Of a stretch of 64,000 nt of DNA, positions 34,235 to 42,710 are shown piece by piece (position 1 is the stretch's first letter; each line of letters opens with the position of its first letter). A program made the position numbers and the translations under genes. The notes below the pieces were generated by a model. The model had not been told where the DNA came from, searched no databases, and was given only the letters and a program-made list of their open reading frames with translations. Where the stretch lies: the NCBI RefSeq assembly GCF_000308695.1, contig NZ_BAGG01000061.1, positions 186,001 to 250,000 of the forward strand, given 5' to 3'. The stretch is from Nocardia takedensis NBRC 100417 (GTDB lineage: Bacteria; Actinomycetota; Actinomycetes; Mycobacteriales; Mycobacteriaceae).

Positions 34235-35140
34235 ATGCCCGTCATCGAGGTGACCGACCTGCGCAAGCGGTACGGGACCAAACAGGCCGTGGACGGCGTG
34301 TCCTTCAGCGTCGAACGGGGCGAGATCTTCGGCATCCTCGGCCCCAACGGCGCGGGGAAGACCACCACGGTCGAATGCGTCGAGGGGTTGCGCCGCGCCG
34401 ACAGCGGACGCATCGACGTGCTCGGACTCGACCCCGCGAGCGACGGCGCGCGCCTGCGTCGCCGGATCGGCGTGCAGTTGCAATCCAGCGAACTGCCCGA
34501 CCGCATCAAAGTGTGGGAGGCGTTGGACCTCTACGCCTCCTTCTACGACGACCCCGCCGACTGGCGCGAGCTGCTCGAGGACTGGGGGTTGGGCGAGAAA
34601 CGCGACGCCTACTTCGGGAAACTGTCCGGCGGACAGAAACAGCGCGTGTCGATCGCGCTGGCGCTGATCGGCCGCCCCGAGATCGTGGTGTTCGACGAGT
34701 TGACCGCGGCCCTGGACCCGCAGGCGCGCCGCGACACCTGGCGGTTGGTCGAGCAGATCCGCGAGCGCGATGTCACGGTCCTGCTGGTCACCCATTTCAT
34801 GGACGAGGCCGAGCACCTGTGCGACCGACTCGCGGTGATCGACGCGGGCAAGGTCGTCGCCGTGGACAGTCCGGCGGGACTGATCGATTCCGTGCGCACC
34901 GGGCAGAAGCTGCGCATGCGAATCGAGGGGGAGTGGCGTCGGGAGGTGCTCAGCGACTTGCCCGAGGTCGAGCAGGTCGGCGGCGACGGCACGCGGGTCG
35001 AGGTCAGCGGCACGGGCAATCTCGTGTACGCGGTGATCGCGGCACTGGCCCGCGCCGAGGTCCTCGCCACCGACATCCGGCTCGAGCAGCCCAGCCTCGA
35101 CGACGCGTTCGTGGCGTTGACCGGCCGCCGCATCGCCTGA
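34235..35140 (+). CDS. ABC transporter ATP-binding protein, DrrA-type exporter subunit
   Basis: A 301-residue cytoplasmic ATPase that should power export of the finished polyketide and give self-resistance. Walker A is GPNGAGKTT at residues 36-44. The signature LSGGQ is near residue 130. Walker B ends in FDELTAALDP (Leu where many DrrA proteins have Pro), and the H-loop is in LVTHFMDEAE. A C-terminal extension of about 80 residues after the nucleotide-binding domain is typical of the DrrA family. AGGAGG lies 10 nt before the ATG, and the gene begins 15 nt after the PKS thioesterase. Its stop overlaps the ATG of the permease gene, so the two are probably translated together. Confidence 0.92.
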   Translation: MPVIEVTDLRKRYGTKQAVDGVSFSVERGEIFGILGPNGAGKTTTVECVEGLRRADSGRIDVLGLDPASDGARLRRRIGVQLQSSELPDRIKVWEALDLYASFYDDPADWRELLEDWGLGEKRDAYFGKLSGGQKQRVSIALALIGRPEIVVFDELTAALDPQARRDTWRLVEQIRERDVTVLLVTHFMDEAEHLCDRLAVIDAGKVVAVDSPAGLIDSVRTGQKLRMRIEGEWRREVLSDLPEVEQVGGDGTRVEVSGTGNLVYAVIAALARAEVLATDIRLEQPSLDDAFVALTGRRIA

Positions 35141-35904
35141 TGCGCCCCACCGACACAGGAGGATTCGTGCCAGGACGTGCCAAACTCGTTCTCGTCGAAG
35201 CGAAGCTGATGCTGCGGGATCCGACGGCGCTGTTCTTCGTCGTCGCGTTGCCGGTGGTACTGCTGGTCATCTTCGATTTCATCACCACCGAACAGGCCGC
35301 CGACGAGGCCGACCGGGCTTCGCTGAAGATGTATGTGCCCGCGATCGCGCTGTCGCTGGCGCTGGTCATGATCGCGCTGAACCTGCTACCCACCAATCTG
35401 GCCACCTATCGCGAACGAGGCATCCTGCGCAGACTCTCGGTGAGTCCGGCCCATCCCTCGCGGGTGTTGATCGCGCAGTTGGCGGTGAATTTCGTGACCT
35501 CGGTGATCTCGACGGTGGTGGTCGTCACCGTCGCCGATCTGGCCTTCGACATGGCTCCGCCGCGGCAGGTCCCGGCGTTCGTCCTGATGTTCGTGCTCAG
35601 CGCGTGGGCGTTGTTCGCGATCGGCCTGCTGATCGCGGCGTTGGCCCCCAACGGCCGGACCGCGACGGCGGTGGGCCTGTCGGTGCTGTTCCCGAGCCTG
35701 TTCCTGGGCGGCGGGTTCGTCCCGCTCGAAGATCTGCCCGACCCGATCCGGCGGATCGGGGAGTACACCCCGCTCGGCGCGGCGATGACCGGTTTCCGCG
35801 ACGCCTGGGCCGGTAACTGGCCGGACGCGCGGTTCCTGATCGTTCCGGCGGTGATCGGCCTGGTCGGCACCGTCCTGGCGGCGCGGGTGTTCCGGTGGGA
35901 GTGA
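35140..35904 (+). CDS. ABC transporter permease, DrrB-type (ABC-2)
   Basis: A 254-residue membrane partner of the preceding ATPase. It has six predicted hydrophobic segments: one near residues 30-45 just after an amphipathic region (VEAKLMLRDPTALFF), then segments around 63-84, 108-135, 145-168, 175-195 and 230-248. An ABC-2 membrane protein of this type forms a homodimeric export channel with two ATPases. The ATG at 35140 overlaps the ATPase stop (ATGA). A GTG at 35167 preceded closely by AGGAGGA is an equally credible start and would shorten the protein by nine residues. The stop overlaps the next gene's start. Confidence 0.9.
   Translation: MRPTDTGGFVPGRAKLVLVEAKLMLRDPTALFFVVALPVVLLVIFDFITTEQAADEADRASLKMYVPAIALSLALVMIALNLLPTNLATYRERGILRRLSVSPAHPSRVLIAQLAVNFVTSVISTVVVVTVADLAFDMAPPRQVPAFVLMFVLSAWALFAIGLLIAALAPNGRTATAVGLSVLFPSLFLGGGFVPLEDLPDPIRRIGEYTPLGAAMTGFRDAWAGNWPDARFLIVPAVIGLVGTVLAARVFRWE
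35157..35163 (+). promoter_or_regulatory. Possible ribosome binding site inside the 5' end of the permease gene
   Basis: AGGAGGA lies 3 nt before GTG 35167 and 17 nt after the overlapping ATG 35140. It may mean that the true permease start is 35167; the short spacing leaves this open. Confidence 0.45.
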
Positions 35905-36914
35905 ATCAGCCGCGACTACGCTTCGGGGTGATCGGCTGCGCGGAGATCGCCGAGCGGCGCACGATACCGGGACTGCTGGCCCACCCCGAGATCGACCTGG
36001 TGGCGGTCGCCAGCCGGCAAGCGGACAAGGCCGGGCGCTTCGCCCAGCGATTCGGCTGCGCGGCCGTGCAGGGCTACGACCACCTGCTCGAGGACGCCGA
36101 CATCAGCGCCGTCTACATCCCGCTGCCTGCCATGCTGCACGCCGAATGGGTGGAGCGCGCGCTGCTCGCGGGAAAACACGTGCTGGTGGAGAAACCGCTG
36201 GGCAGCAGCCACTTCCAGGCGGTCGAACTGACCGAACTCGCTCGCGGCAAAGGCTTGGTGCTGCTGGAGAACATGATGTTCCTGCGTCACTCGCGGCACC
36301 GGCGGGTCGCCGAACTGCTCGCCGACGGCGCGATCGGCGCGCTGCGCGGCCTGACGAGCACCTTCACCATCCCGCCGAAACCGCCCGACGACATCCGCTA
36401 CCAACCGACCGGCGGCGGCGCGCTGCTCGACATCGGCTGCTATCCGGCGCGCGCGGCGATGTATTTCCTGGGGCCGGATCTGACCGTCGACGGTTCGGTC
36501 CTGCGTTACGACCGCTCCCGCGAGGTCGTGCTCTCCGGCGCGGTGCTGTTGACCAACAGCGCGGGCGTCATCGCGCATCTGGACTTCGGGCTGGAGCACT
36601 CCTATCGTTCGGATTACGAATTGTCCGGCAGTACCGGAAGATTGACGGTCGAGCGCGCGTTCACGCCGCCGCCGACGTTCTCCCCGACGGTGCGAATCCA
36701 TCGGCAATCGGGTACCGAGGAGATAGTCCTGCCCCCCGAGGACCAGTTCCTCGGGATGCTCGACTTCTTCGTCGACGCCGTCCGCGGAGCCGCCGATCCG
36801 TCCCCTTCGGTGGACGAAACCGTAGGACTGGCACGGCTTCTCGACACCATCGCATTGCGCGCGCACACCGTCTACACCCGCCACGGCCCCTATTCCGACC
36901 CCGGCTTCGCCTAG
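35901..36914 (+). CDS. Gfo/Idh/MocA oxidoreductase, probable NDP-deoxysugar 3-ketoreductase
   Basis: A 337-residue NAD(P)H-dependent reductase. The N-terminal Rossmann motif is FGVIGCAEIA, followed by the family signature VEKPLG with its catalytic Lys and, further on, DIGCYPARAAMYFLG, whose Tyr matches the proposed acid of sugar 3-ketoreductases such as KijD10 and OleW. In deoxysugar pathways this enzyme reduces the 3-keto group left by the 2,3-dehydratase, giving a 2,6-dideoxy-4-keto sugar. The 2,3-dehydratase partner lies at 41261. The GTG start at 35901 overlaps the permease stop (GTGA); an in-frame GTG two codons upstream is possible. A 94-nt gap without a clear promoter follows. The 3-OH configuration set by this enzyme cannot be read from sequence. 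Confidence 0.85.
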   Translation: MNQPRLRFGVIGCAEIAERRTIPGLLAHPEIDLVAVASRQADKAGRFAQRFGCAAVQGYDHLLEDADISAVYIPLPAMLHAEWVERALLAGKHVLVEKPLGSSHFQAVELTELARGKGLVLLENMMFLRHSRHRRVAELLADGAIGALRGLTSTFTIPPKPPDDIRYQPTGGGALLDIGCYPARAAMYFLGPDLTVDGSVLRYDRSREVVLSGAVLLTNSAGVIAHLDFGLEHSYRSDYELSGSTGRLTVERAFTPPPTFSPTVRIHRQSGTEEIVLPPEDQFLGMLDFFVDAVRGAADPSPSVDETVGLARLLDTIALRAHTVYTRHGPYSDPGFA

Positions 36915-37008
36915 GGGGCGCGGCCGCACATCCAGGGGTTCTGAGTTTTTCCCCGACTCGATACTCTTCGGGAAGTGAATTTCCCCGCCGCTCGGCCGAG
37001 GACCCTTT

Positions 37009-38394
37009 ATGGAACATATTCTCGACGCGATCCTCTCGGGATCCGCGCACCGTGACGATTTCTCCGCCATTCCGATTCCCGAGGAATACACCGGCGTCGT
37101 GGTCCTGGCCGAACAAACGGAGATGTTCGCCGGAATGGCGACCGCCGACAAGAATCCGGCCAAATCACTGCACCTGCGCGAGGTGCCGACCCCGGAAGTG
37201 GGACCGGGGGAGGCGCTGGTCGCGGTGATGGCCAGCAGCGTCAACTACAACACCGTGTGGTCGGCGATCTTCGAACCGCTGTCGACCTTCGGCTTCCTCT
37301 CGCGCTACGCGCGCGCCGTGCCCGCCGCCGCCCAGCACGACCGCCCGTATCACGTGCTCGGATCGGACCTGTCCGGCGTCGTGCTGCGCACGGGCGCGGG
37401 CGTCAACCGCTTCGCACCGGGCGATCGGGTTGTCGCGCACTGTCTTTCGGTCGAGCTGGAAGCCCCCGACGGCCACGACGACACGATGCTCGATCCGGCG
37501 CAACGCATCTGGGGCTACGAGACCAACTACGGTGGCCTGGCCCAGTTGGCGCTGGTCAAGGCCAACCAGCTCATGCCCAAACCCGCGCACCTGACCTGGG
37601 AGGAGGCCGCCTGCTCCGGGCTGGTCAACTCCACGGTCTACCGGCAGTTGGTCTCCGGCAACGGTGCGACGATGAAACAGGGCGACGTGGTGCTGATCTG
37701 GGGCGCGGCGGGCGGCCTCGGCTCCTACGCGACACAAGTGGCGCTCAACGGCGGGGCGATTCCGGTGTGCGTGGTGTCCAGTTCGGAGAAGGCCGACCTG
37801 GTCCGTTCGATGGGGGCCGAGCACGTCATCGACCGCAGCGAACACGGTTACCGCTTCCTCGGCGACGGCGAGGGGTTGGACCGGCGCGAATTGCGCCGCT
37901 TCGGCGCGCACATCCGCGAACTCACCGGGGGCGAGGACCCCGACATCGTCTTCGAGCACCCGGGCCGGGAGACCTTCGGCGCGAGCGTATACGTCGCCAA
38001 ACGTGGCGGCACCGTGGTGACCTGCGCGTCCACCTCGGGCTACCAGCATCTCTACGACAACCGCGACCTGTGGATGTCGGTCAAGCGCATCGTCGGCACC
38101 CATTTCGCCAACTACCGCGAAGCGTGGATGGCCAACCGCCTGATCGACCTCGGCATGGTCCACCCGACCCTGTCGACGGTCTATCCGCTGACCGGCGCGG
38201 GCCGCGCCGCCGCCGACGTGCACGGCAACCTGCACAGCGGCAAGGTCGGCGTACTCGCGCTGGCCCCCGAGGCCGGGCTCGGGGTCACCGATCAGGCCAA
38301 GCGCGCGGCCCTGCTGCCCCAGTTGCTGCGTTTCCGGGGGAGCGGCACGCACCCGCTGCCCGCCACCACCGGTCCCGGCTCCGGCCGCCACTGA
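37009..38394 (+). CDS. ccr: Crotonyl-CoA carboxylase/reductase
   Basis: A 461-residue medium-chain dehydrogenase-family enzyme that reductively carboxylates crotonyl-CoA with NADPH and CO2 to ethylmalonyl-CoA. The NADPH-binding motif is WGAAGGLGSYA near residue 231. Three of the four residues reported to form the CO2 pocket in the Kitasatospora enzyme sit at the same numbers here: Asn81, Glu171 and His365. Position 170 is Tyr where I recall Phe in the reference enzyme. The role is supported by context: two acyltransferases in this cluster (PKS4 module one and PKS5 module one) have the ethylmalonyl TAGHS motif. ATG 37009 follows a GAGG site. The C-terminal 20 or so residues are Pro/Gly/Ser-rich and probably disordered. 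The glycosyltransferase gene begins 33 nt later. Confidence 0.95.
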   Translation: MEHILDAILSGSAHRDDFSAIPIPEEYTGVVVLAEQTEMFAGMATADKNPAKSLHLREVPTPEVGPGEALVAVMASSVNYNTVWSAIFEPLSTFGFLSRYARAVPAAAQHDRPYHVLGSDLSGVVLRTGAGVNRFAPGDRVVAHCLSVELEAPDGHDDTMLDPAQRIWGYETNYGGLAQLALVKANQLMPKPAHLTWEEAACSGLVNSTVYRQLVSGNGATMKQGDVVLIWGAAGGLGSYATQVALNGGAIPVCVVSSSEKADLVRSMGAEHVIDRSEHGYRFLGDGEGLDRRELRRFGAHIRELTGGEDPDIVFEHPGRETFGASVYVAKRGGTVVTCASTSGYQHLYDNRDLWMSVKRIVGTHFANYREAWMANRLIDLGMVHPTLSTVYPLTGAGRAAADVHGNLHSGKVGVLALAPEAGLGVTDQAKRAALLPQLLRFRGSGTHPLPATTGPGSGRH

Positions 38395-38427
38395 CCCGCC
38401 CGCACCACCGCACGGAGGACCCCCGCT

Positions 38428-39705
38428 ATGCGCATCCTGTTCACCACCATCGCCGAGAACTCGCACATCCTGGCGCAAGCGCCGATCGCGTGGGCGCTGA
38501 GCACCGGCGGCCACGACGTGCGCGTCGCGAGCGCGCCCGCCATGACCGACCTGATCACCTCGGCGGGCCTGACCGCGGTGTCGGTCGGCGCCGACCACAA
38601 CATGCACGAACTGCTCGCCCAGTTGAGTCAGCAGGGCGCGGGAGCGATCGAGAACGAGCTCTCGGACTGGAGCGAGCCCTACGTCGGATCGCTCAACTGG
38701 ACCTCGGTGATGATGAAGTACCAAATCGCCGTGCCGATGGCGCTCGCGCCCTACAACGATCCGATCGTGGAGGATCTGGTCGCCTTCGCCCGCGAATGGC
38801 AGCCCGACCTGGTCATCTGGGACCCGCTGACCTACGCGGGCGCCGTGGCGGCCACGGCGATCGGCGCGGCGCACGCCCGACTGATCTGGAACGTCGACAT
38901 CTACTCCACGATGCGCACCGCGTTCCTGGAACTCAAGGACCAGCAACCCGCCGCCGCGCAGCAGGACCCGCTGGCCGACTGGGTCGGCAGGCAGGTGGCC
39001 GCCCACGGCGGTGAGTTCTCCGAGACCGTGCTGTCGGGGCATTTCACCATCGACCCGATCCCCGCGACGGTGCAGTTGCCGCTGACCGTCGAGCGCGTGC
39101 CCGTGCGCTACACCCCCTACAACGGCCGCTCGGTGGTCCCGGCGTGGCTGCGCGAACCGGCCGAACGCCCGCGCATCGCGGTGACCTCGGGCAGTTCGTT
39201 CGGGGCCGCGCTCGGCGCGACCTTCCTGCCCTTCTCGGAAATCCTCGCCGGACTGGCCGAGGTCGACGCCGAGATCATCGCGACGCTGAGCGAGGCCGAA
39301 CAGGAACGTCTCGGACCGCTGCCCGCCAACGTCCGGGCCGTCGGGTTCGCGCCGATGCAGGTGCTGTTGCCGACCTGCTCGGCCGTCGTGCACCACGGCG
39401 GATTCGGCACCTGGTCCACCGCGGCGCTGCTCGGTGTGCCCCAGCTCATCCCGACCCTGCGCCACGGCGACCTGTGGCTGCGTGCCGGGCGCACCGAAGA
39501 GGCAGGCGCGGGACTGCGCCTGCACGCGCCCGGCACCACCGCCGAGCAGGTGACGGCGGCGGTGCGGCGACTGCTCGACGAACCGACCTTCAGCGGGGGC
39601 GCGGCCAAACTGCGCGCGGAGATCCTGTCCACCCAGACGCCGAACGCCGCGGTCGCCGAGATCGAGCGACTGGTCGGCGGAATCCAGGCGGGGAACGGCC
39701 GATGA
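38428..39705 (+). CDS. GT1 macrolide-type glycosyltransferase (activator-dependent family)
   Basis: A 425-residue GT-B glycosyltransferase that should attach the deoxysugar to a polyketide hydroxyl. The N-terminus (MRILFTTIAENSH, then AWALSTGGHDVRVAS) and the C-terminal nucleotide-sugar site (VVHHGGFGTWSTAALLGVP) are typical of the EryCIII/DesVII group. Members of that group usually need a P450-like helper (EryCII, DesVIII type); none is encoded in the window. GGAGG lies 9 nt before the ATG. The stop overlaps the epimerase start by ATGA, tying it to the sugar genes. The acceptor position cannot be predicted. Confidence 0.92.
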   Translation: MRILFTTIAENSHILAQAPIAWALSTGGHDVRVASAPAMTDLITSAGLTAVSVGADHNMHELLAQLSQQGAGAIENELSDWSEPYVGSLNWTSVMMKYQIAVPMALAPYNDPIVEDLVAFAREWQPDLVIWDPLTYAGAVAATAIGAAHARLIWNVDIYSTMRTAFLELKDQQPAAAQQDPLADWVGRQVAAHGGEFSETVLSGHFTIDPIPATVQLPLTVERVPVRYTPYNGRSVVPAWLREPAERPRIAVTSGSSFGAALGATFLPFSEILAGLAEVDAEIIATLSEAEQERLGPLPANVRAVGFAPMQVLLPTCSAVVHHGGFGTWSTAALLGVPQLIPTLRHGDLWLRAGRTEEAGAGLRLHAPGTTAEQVTAAVRRLLDEPTFSGGAAKLRAEILSTQTPNAAVAEIERLVGGIQAGNGR

Positions 39706-40304
39706 AGGCGCGCCCCCTCGCGGTGGCGGGCGCGGTCGAATTCACGCCCGACATCCACCGCGACAACCGCGGACTGTTCGTCTCGCCCTACCAGGAGGCC
39801 GCGTTCGAGGCGGCCACCGGCGAGCGCTTCACCGTCGCGCAGACCAACCACAGCCGCTCGGCGCGCGACGTGGTGCGCGGCATCCACTTCACCGCCACCC
39901 CACCGGGCCAGGCCAAATACGTGTACTGCCCGAAGGGGCGGGTGCGTGATCTGGTGCTCGACATCCGCGTCGGCTCACCGACTTTCGGCGCGTGGGACGT
40001 GGTGGAACTGGACGAGCGATCACTGCGCGCGGTCTACCTGCCCCTGGGCGTCGGCCACGGCTTCCACGTGCTCGACGCGGATTCGGTGATGGCCTACATG
40101 GTCTCCACCGCCTACGTCGCCGAACGCGAGATCGCGCTCAACCCTTTCGATCCCGCGCTCGGACTGCCCTGGTCCGACGACGGCGCGCTGGTGGTCTCCG
40201 ACCGCGACCGGGTCGCCCCGACGCTGGCCGAACTGCGCGAGCAGGGCCTGCTGCCCGACTACGCCGACTGCCTGGCCGCGGACGGAATCCACCATGGCCG
40301 CTGA
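39702..40304 (+). CDS. dTDP-4-keto-6-deoxyhexose 3,5-epimerase (RmlC family)
   Basis: A 200-residue cupin-fold epimerase. It has the conserved RGIHF (His62, the catalytic base position in RmlC), the cupin core motif VGHGFHVLDADSV, and Tyr132 at the position of the catalytic Tyr. In 2,6-dideoxy-L-sugar pathways it inverts C5 (C3 is deprotonated or already handled) and commits the sugar to the L-series. The start overlaps the glycosyltransferase stop by 4 nt, and its end overlaps the next gene by 11 nt. A pure 5-epimerase function cannot be excluded from sequence. Confidence 0.9.
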   Translation: MKARPLAVAGAVEFTPDIHRDNRGLFVSPYQEAAFEAATGERFTVAQTNHSRSARDVVRGIHFTATPPGQAKYVYCPKGRVRDLVLDIRVGSPTFGAWDVVELDERSLRAVYLPLGVGHGFHVLDADSVMAYMVSTAYVAEREIALNPFDPALGLPWSDDGALVVSDRDRVAPTLAELREQGLLPDYADCLAADGIHHGR

Positions 40305-41238
40305 CCAGGACGGCGTCGCATCGACGGTCGCGGTGCTCGGCGGCACGGGCAGCGTCGGACGGCACGTGTGCGCGGCCTTCGCCGAGGCAGGTCACCGCGT
40401 CGTCGTGCTGTCGCGCACGCCCGATGCGCGCGTCGCGCGGCACCGGTTCGTCCCGCTGGATCTCGCCGCGGTCGACCCCGAACACCTCGCCGCCACGCTC
40501 ACCGCGCTCGACGCGCGGATCGTGGTCAACGCCGCGGGCAGTTGGTCGAATTCGGCCGACGAGCTGACCAGCGCGCACATCCGCCTCGCCGAGAACCTGG
40601 TGGCCGCGCTGTCGGCGATGCGCCCCACCCCGCGCCTGGTCCACCTGGGCACCGTGCACGAATACGGCATCAAACCGGCGGGCGCCGCCCTGGCCGAAGA
40701 CACCGAGCACACCCCCGAAACCGATTTCGCCCGCACCAAATACGAGAGCTCACGGCGCATCCTGGCGGCGGCCGAAGCCGGGACCGTCGACGCGATCGTG
40801 CTGCGGGTCGCCAACGTCTACGGCCCCGATCCGGCCGCGGCGAGCTTCCTCGGCTACCTGGCCGCCACCCTGCCCGGCGTCGACCCGGACGTCGGCATCG
40901 AACTCACCATCGCCGAGGCCCGCCGCGACTACGTCGACAACCGCGACGTCGCCGACGCCGTCCTGCTGGCCGCGCGCCACCGGGGCGAACACCGGGTGTT
41001 CAACATCGGCAGCGGAACCGCCACCCCGCTGCGGGAATTGGTCTACGGCCTGGTCGCCGCGGCCGGTCTGCCCGCGTCCGCCGTGCGCGAGAAATCCGCC
41101 GCGGTCACCAGCAAAGGCGGCGACTGGACCCGCGTCGACGCCACCCGCGCCCACACCGAACTCGGCTGGCGACCCCGTCGCACACCCGCCGACTCGATGC
41201 GCGCGCTGATCCGCGAGACATCCACCGCCGCACCATGA
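40294..41238 (+). CDS. NDP-4-keto-deoxysugar 4-ketoreductase (extended SDR)
   Basis: A 314-residue NAD(P)-dependent epimerase/dehydratase-family protein. The Rossmann motif GGTGSVG lies at residues 16-22. The usual Ser/Thr is Thr120 in HLGTVHEYG. Where the family has YxxxK, this protein reads F-A-R-T-K (Phe145, Lys149), so the canonical catalytic Tyr is replaced. By position among sugar genes it should reduce the 4-keto group as the last step before glycosyl transfer. The ATG lies inside the end of the epimerase gene. Whether the Phe lowers activity or another Tyr serves is unknown. Confidence 0.82.
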   Translation: MAADQDGVASTVAVLGGTGSVGRHVCAAFAEAGHRVVVLSRTPDARVARHRFVPLDLAAVDPEHLAATLTALDARIVVNAAGSWSNSADELTSAHIRLAENLVAALSAMRPTPRLVHLGTVHEYGIKPAGAALAEDTEHTPETDFARTKYESSRRILAAAEAGTVDAIVLRVANVYGPDPAAASFLGYLAATLPGVDPDVGIELTIAEARRDYVDNRDVADAVLLAARHRGEHRVFNIGSGTATPLRELVYGLVAAAGLPASAVREKSAAVTSKGGDWTRVDATRAHTELGWRPRRTPADSMRALIRETSTAAP

Positions 41239-41260
41239 TCGCGATACCGGAGAGAGCGTG

Positions 41261-42700
41261 ATGTCGGGCCTGCTGAGCACCAGCGATGTGAGACTGCCGA
41301 TCCGGATAGCCGAATCGACCCTGGCCCCGGCCCCGTCCGCCGGTCGGGTCGCCGAGTTCGAGGACTGGTTCGCCGGTTGCGCCGAACGCAACCGCACCCA
41401 GGTCACCCCCGTTCCCCTCGACGCCCTGTCGGACTGGTTCTTCGCCCCCGACACCGGCAACCTGACCCACACCAGCGGGAAGTTCTTCACCATCGAAGGA
41501 CTCGACGTGCGGCAACTGGGCGCGCGGATCGCGCACTGGACCCAGCCGATCATCAACCAACCCGAGATCGGCATCCTCGGCATCCTGGTCAAGGAATTCG
41601 ACGGCGTCCTGCACTGCCTGATGCAGGCCAAGGTCGAACCCGGCAACTGCAACGGCATCCAACTCTCACCGACCGTGCAGGCCACCCGCAGCAACTACAC
41701 CCGAGTCCACAAGGGCAGGCCCGTCCCGTATCTGGAGTACTTCACCGACACCGGCGGACACCGGGTCATCTCCGATGTGCTCCAATCCGAACAGGGGTCC
41801 TGGTTCTACCAGAAACGCAACCGGAACATGGTCGTGGAGGTCACCGGCGCGATCGAGGTCCTCGAGGACTTCCACTGGATGCCGCTGAATCTCGTGCACC
41901 GCCTGCTCGCGCAGGAGAACATGGTGAACATGGACGCCCGCACGGTGCTGTCCTGCCTGCCGTTCTCCGGCAACGACCTGATGGCGCTGGCGCCCGCCGC
42001 CGACGACCTGCGCGCCGCGCTGCTGCGTTCGTGCAGCGCGCAATTCGGCGCCCTGCATCCCACCGACGCCGTCCTGAGTTGGATCACCGACGCCCGCACG
42101 CGCGCCGACATCACCGCCACGCGCGTCCCGCTGCGCGAGGTCCGGCGCTGGGAGCGGTCGCCGCGCGGGATCGCCCACGAGACCGGCCTGTACTTCAGCA
42201 TCATCGGCGTAGACGTCGACGCCTCGGGACGCGAGGTCAAACGCTGGTCCCAACCCATGCTCAGCCCGGCGAGCGACAGCCTCGCCGCCTTCCTGGTGCG
42301 CCGCATCGACGGCGTCCTGCACGTCCTGGTCGACGCCAGGGTGGAACCCGGCTACCTCGACGTGGTCGAACTCGCCCCCACCGTCCAGTGCACCGTGATC
42401 AACTACGCCGCCGCGGCCCCCGAGGACCGACCGCCCTTCCTCGATGCCGTCCTGAACGCCGACCCCGCGCGCATCCGCTTCGACGCCACCCACTCCGAGG
42501 AGGGCGGCCGCTTCTACCACGCCCGCACCCGCTACCTGGTGGTCGAGACCGACGACGAATTCGCCCCCGCCGACCACCCCGACCACCGCTGGCTCACCCT
42601 CGACCAACTCGTCGGCCTGCTCCGCCACAGCCACTACGTCAACGTGCAGGCCCGCAGCCTGATCGCCTGCCTGCACAGCATGATCGGCCACCCGGTCTAG
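41261..42700 (+). CDS. NDP-4-keto-6-deoxyglucose 2,3-dehydratase (EvaA/TylX3 type)
   Basis: A 479-residue enzyme that removes the C2 hydroxyl of dTDP-4-keto-6-deoxyglucose, the first dedicated step to 2,6-dideoxysugars. The protein shows an internal duplication, as in EvaA: half one has GKFFTIEGLD, HWTQPIINQPEIGILG and KVEPGNCNGIQLSPTVQATRS; half two has GLYFSIIGVDVD, RWSQPMLSP and RVEPGYLDVVELAPTVQCT. Each half also ends with an NxxARS/T motif followed by a Leu-rich stretch. ATG 41261 is preceded by GGAGAGA; an overlapping GTG at 41258 is less likely. This is the last + strand gene of the cluster; a convergent gene ends 10 nt later, which probably marks the cluster boundary. Confidence 0.92.
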   Translation: MSGLLSTSDVRLPIRIAESTLAPAPSAGRVAEFEDWFAGCAERNRTQVTPVPLDALSDWFFAPDTGNLTHTSGKFFTIEGLDVRQLGARIAHWTQPIINQPEIGILGILVKEFDGVLHCLMQAKVEPGNCNGIQLSPTVQATRSNYTRVHKGRPVPYLEYFTDTGGHRVISDVLQSEQGSWFYQKRNRNMVVEVTGAIEVLEDFHWMPLNLVHRLLAQENMVNMDARTVLSCLPFSGNDLMALAPAADDLRAALLRSCSAQFGALHPTDAVLSWITDARTRADITATRVPLREVRRWERSPRGIAHETGLYFSIIGVDVDASGREVKRWSQPMLSPASDSLAAFLVRRIDGVLHVLVDARVEPGYLDVVELAPTVQCTVINYAAAAPEDRPPFLDAVLNADPARIRFDATHSEEGGRFYHARTRYLVVETDDEFAPADHPDHRWLTLDQLVGLLRHSHYVNVQARSLIACLHSMIGHPV

Positions 42701-42710
42701 CGCTTGGCGG

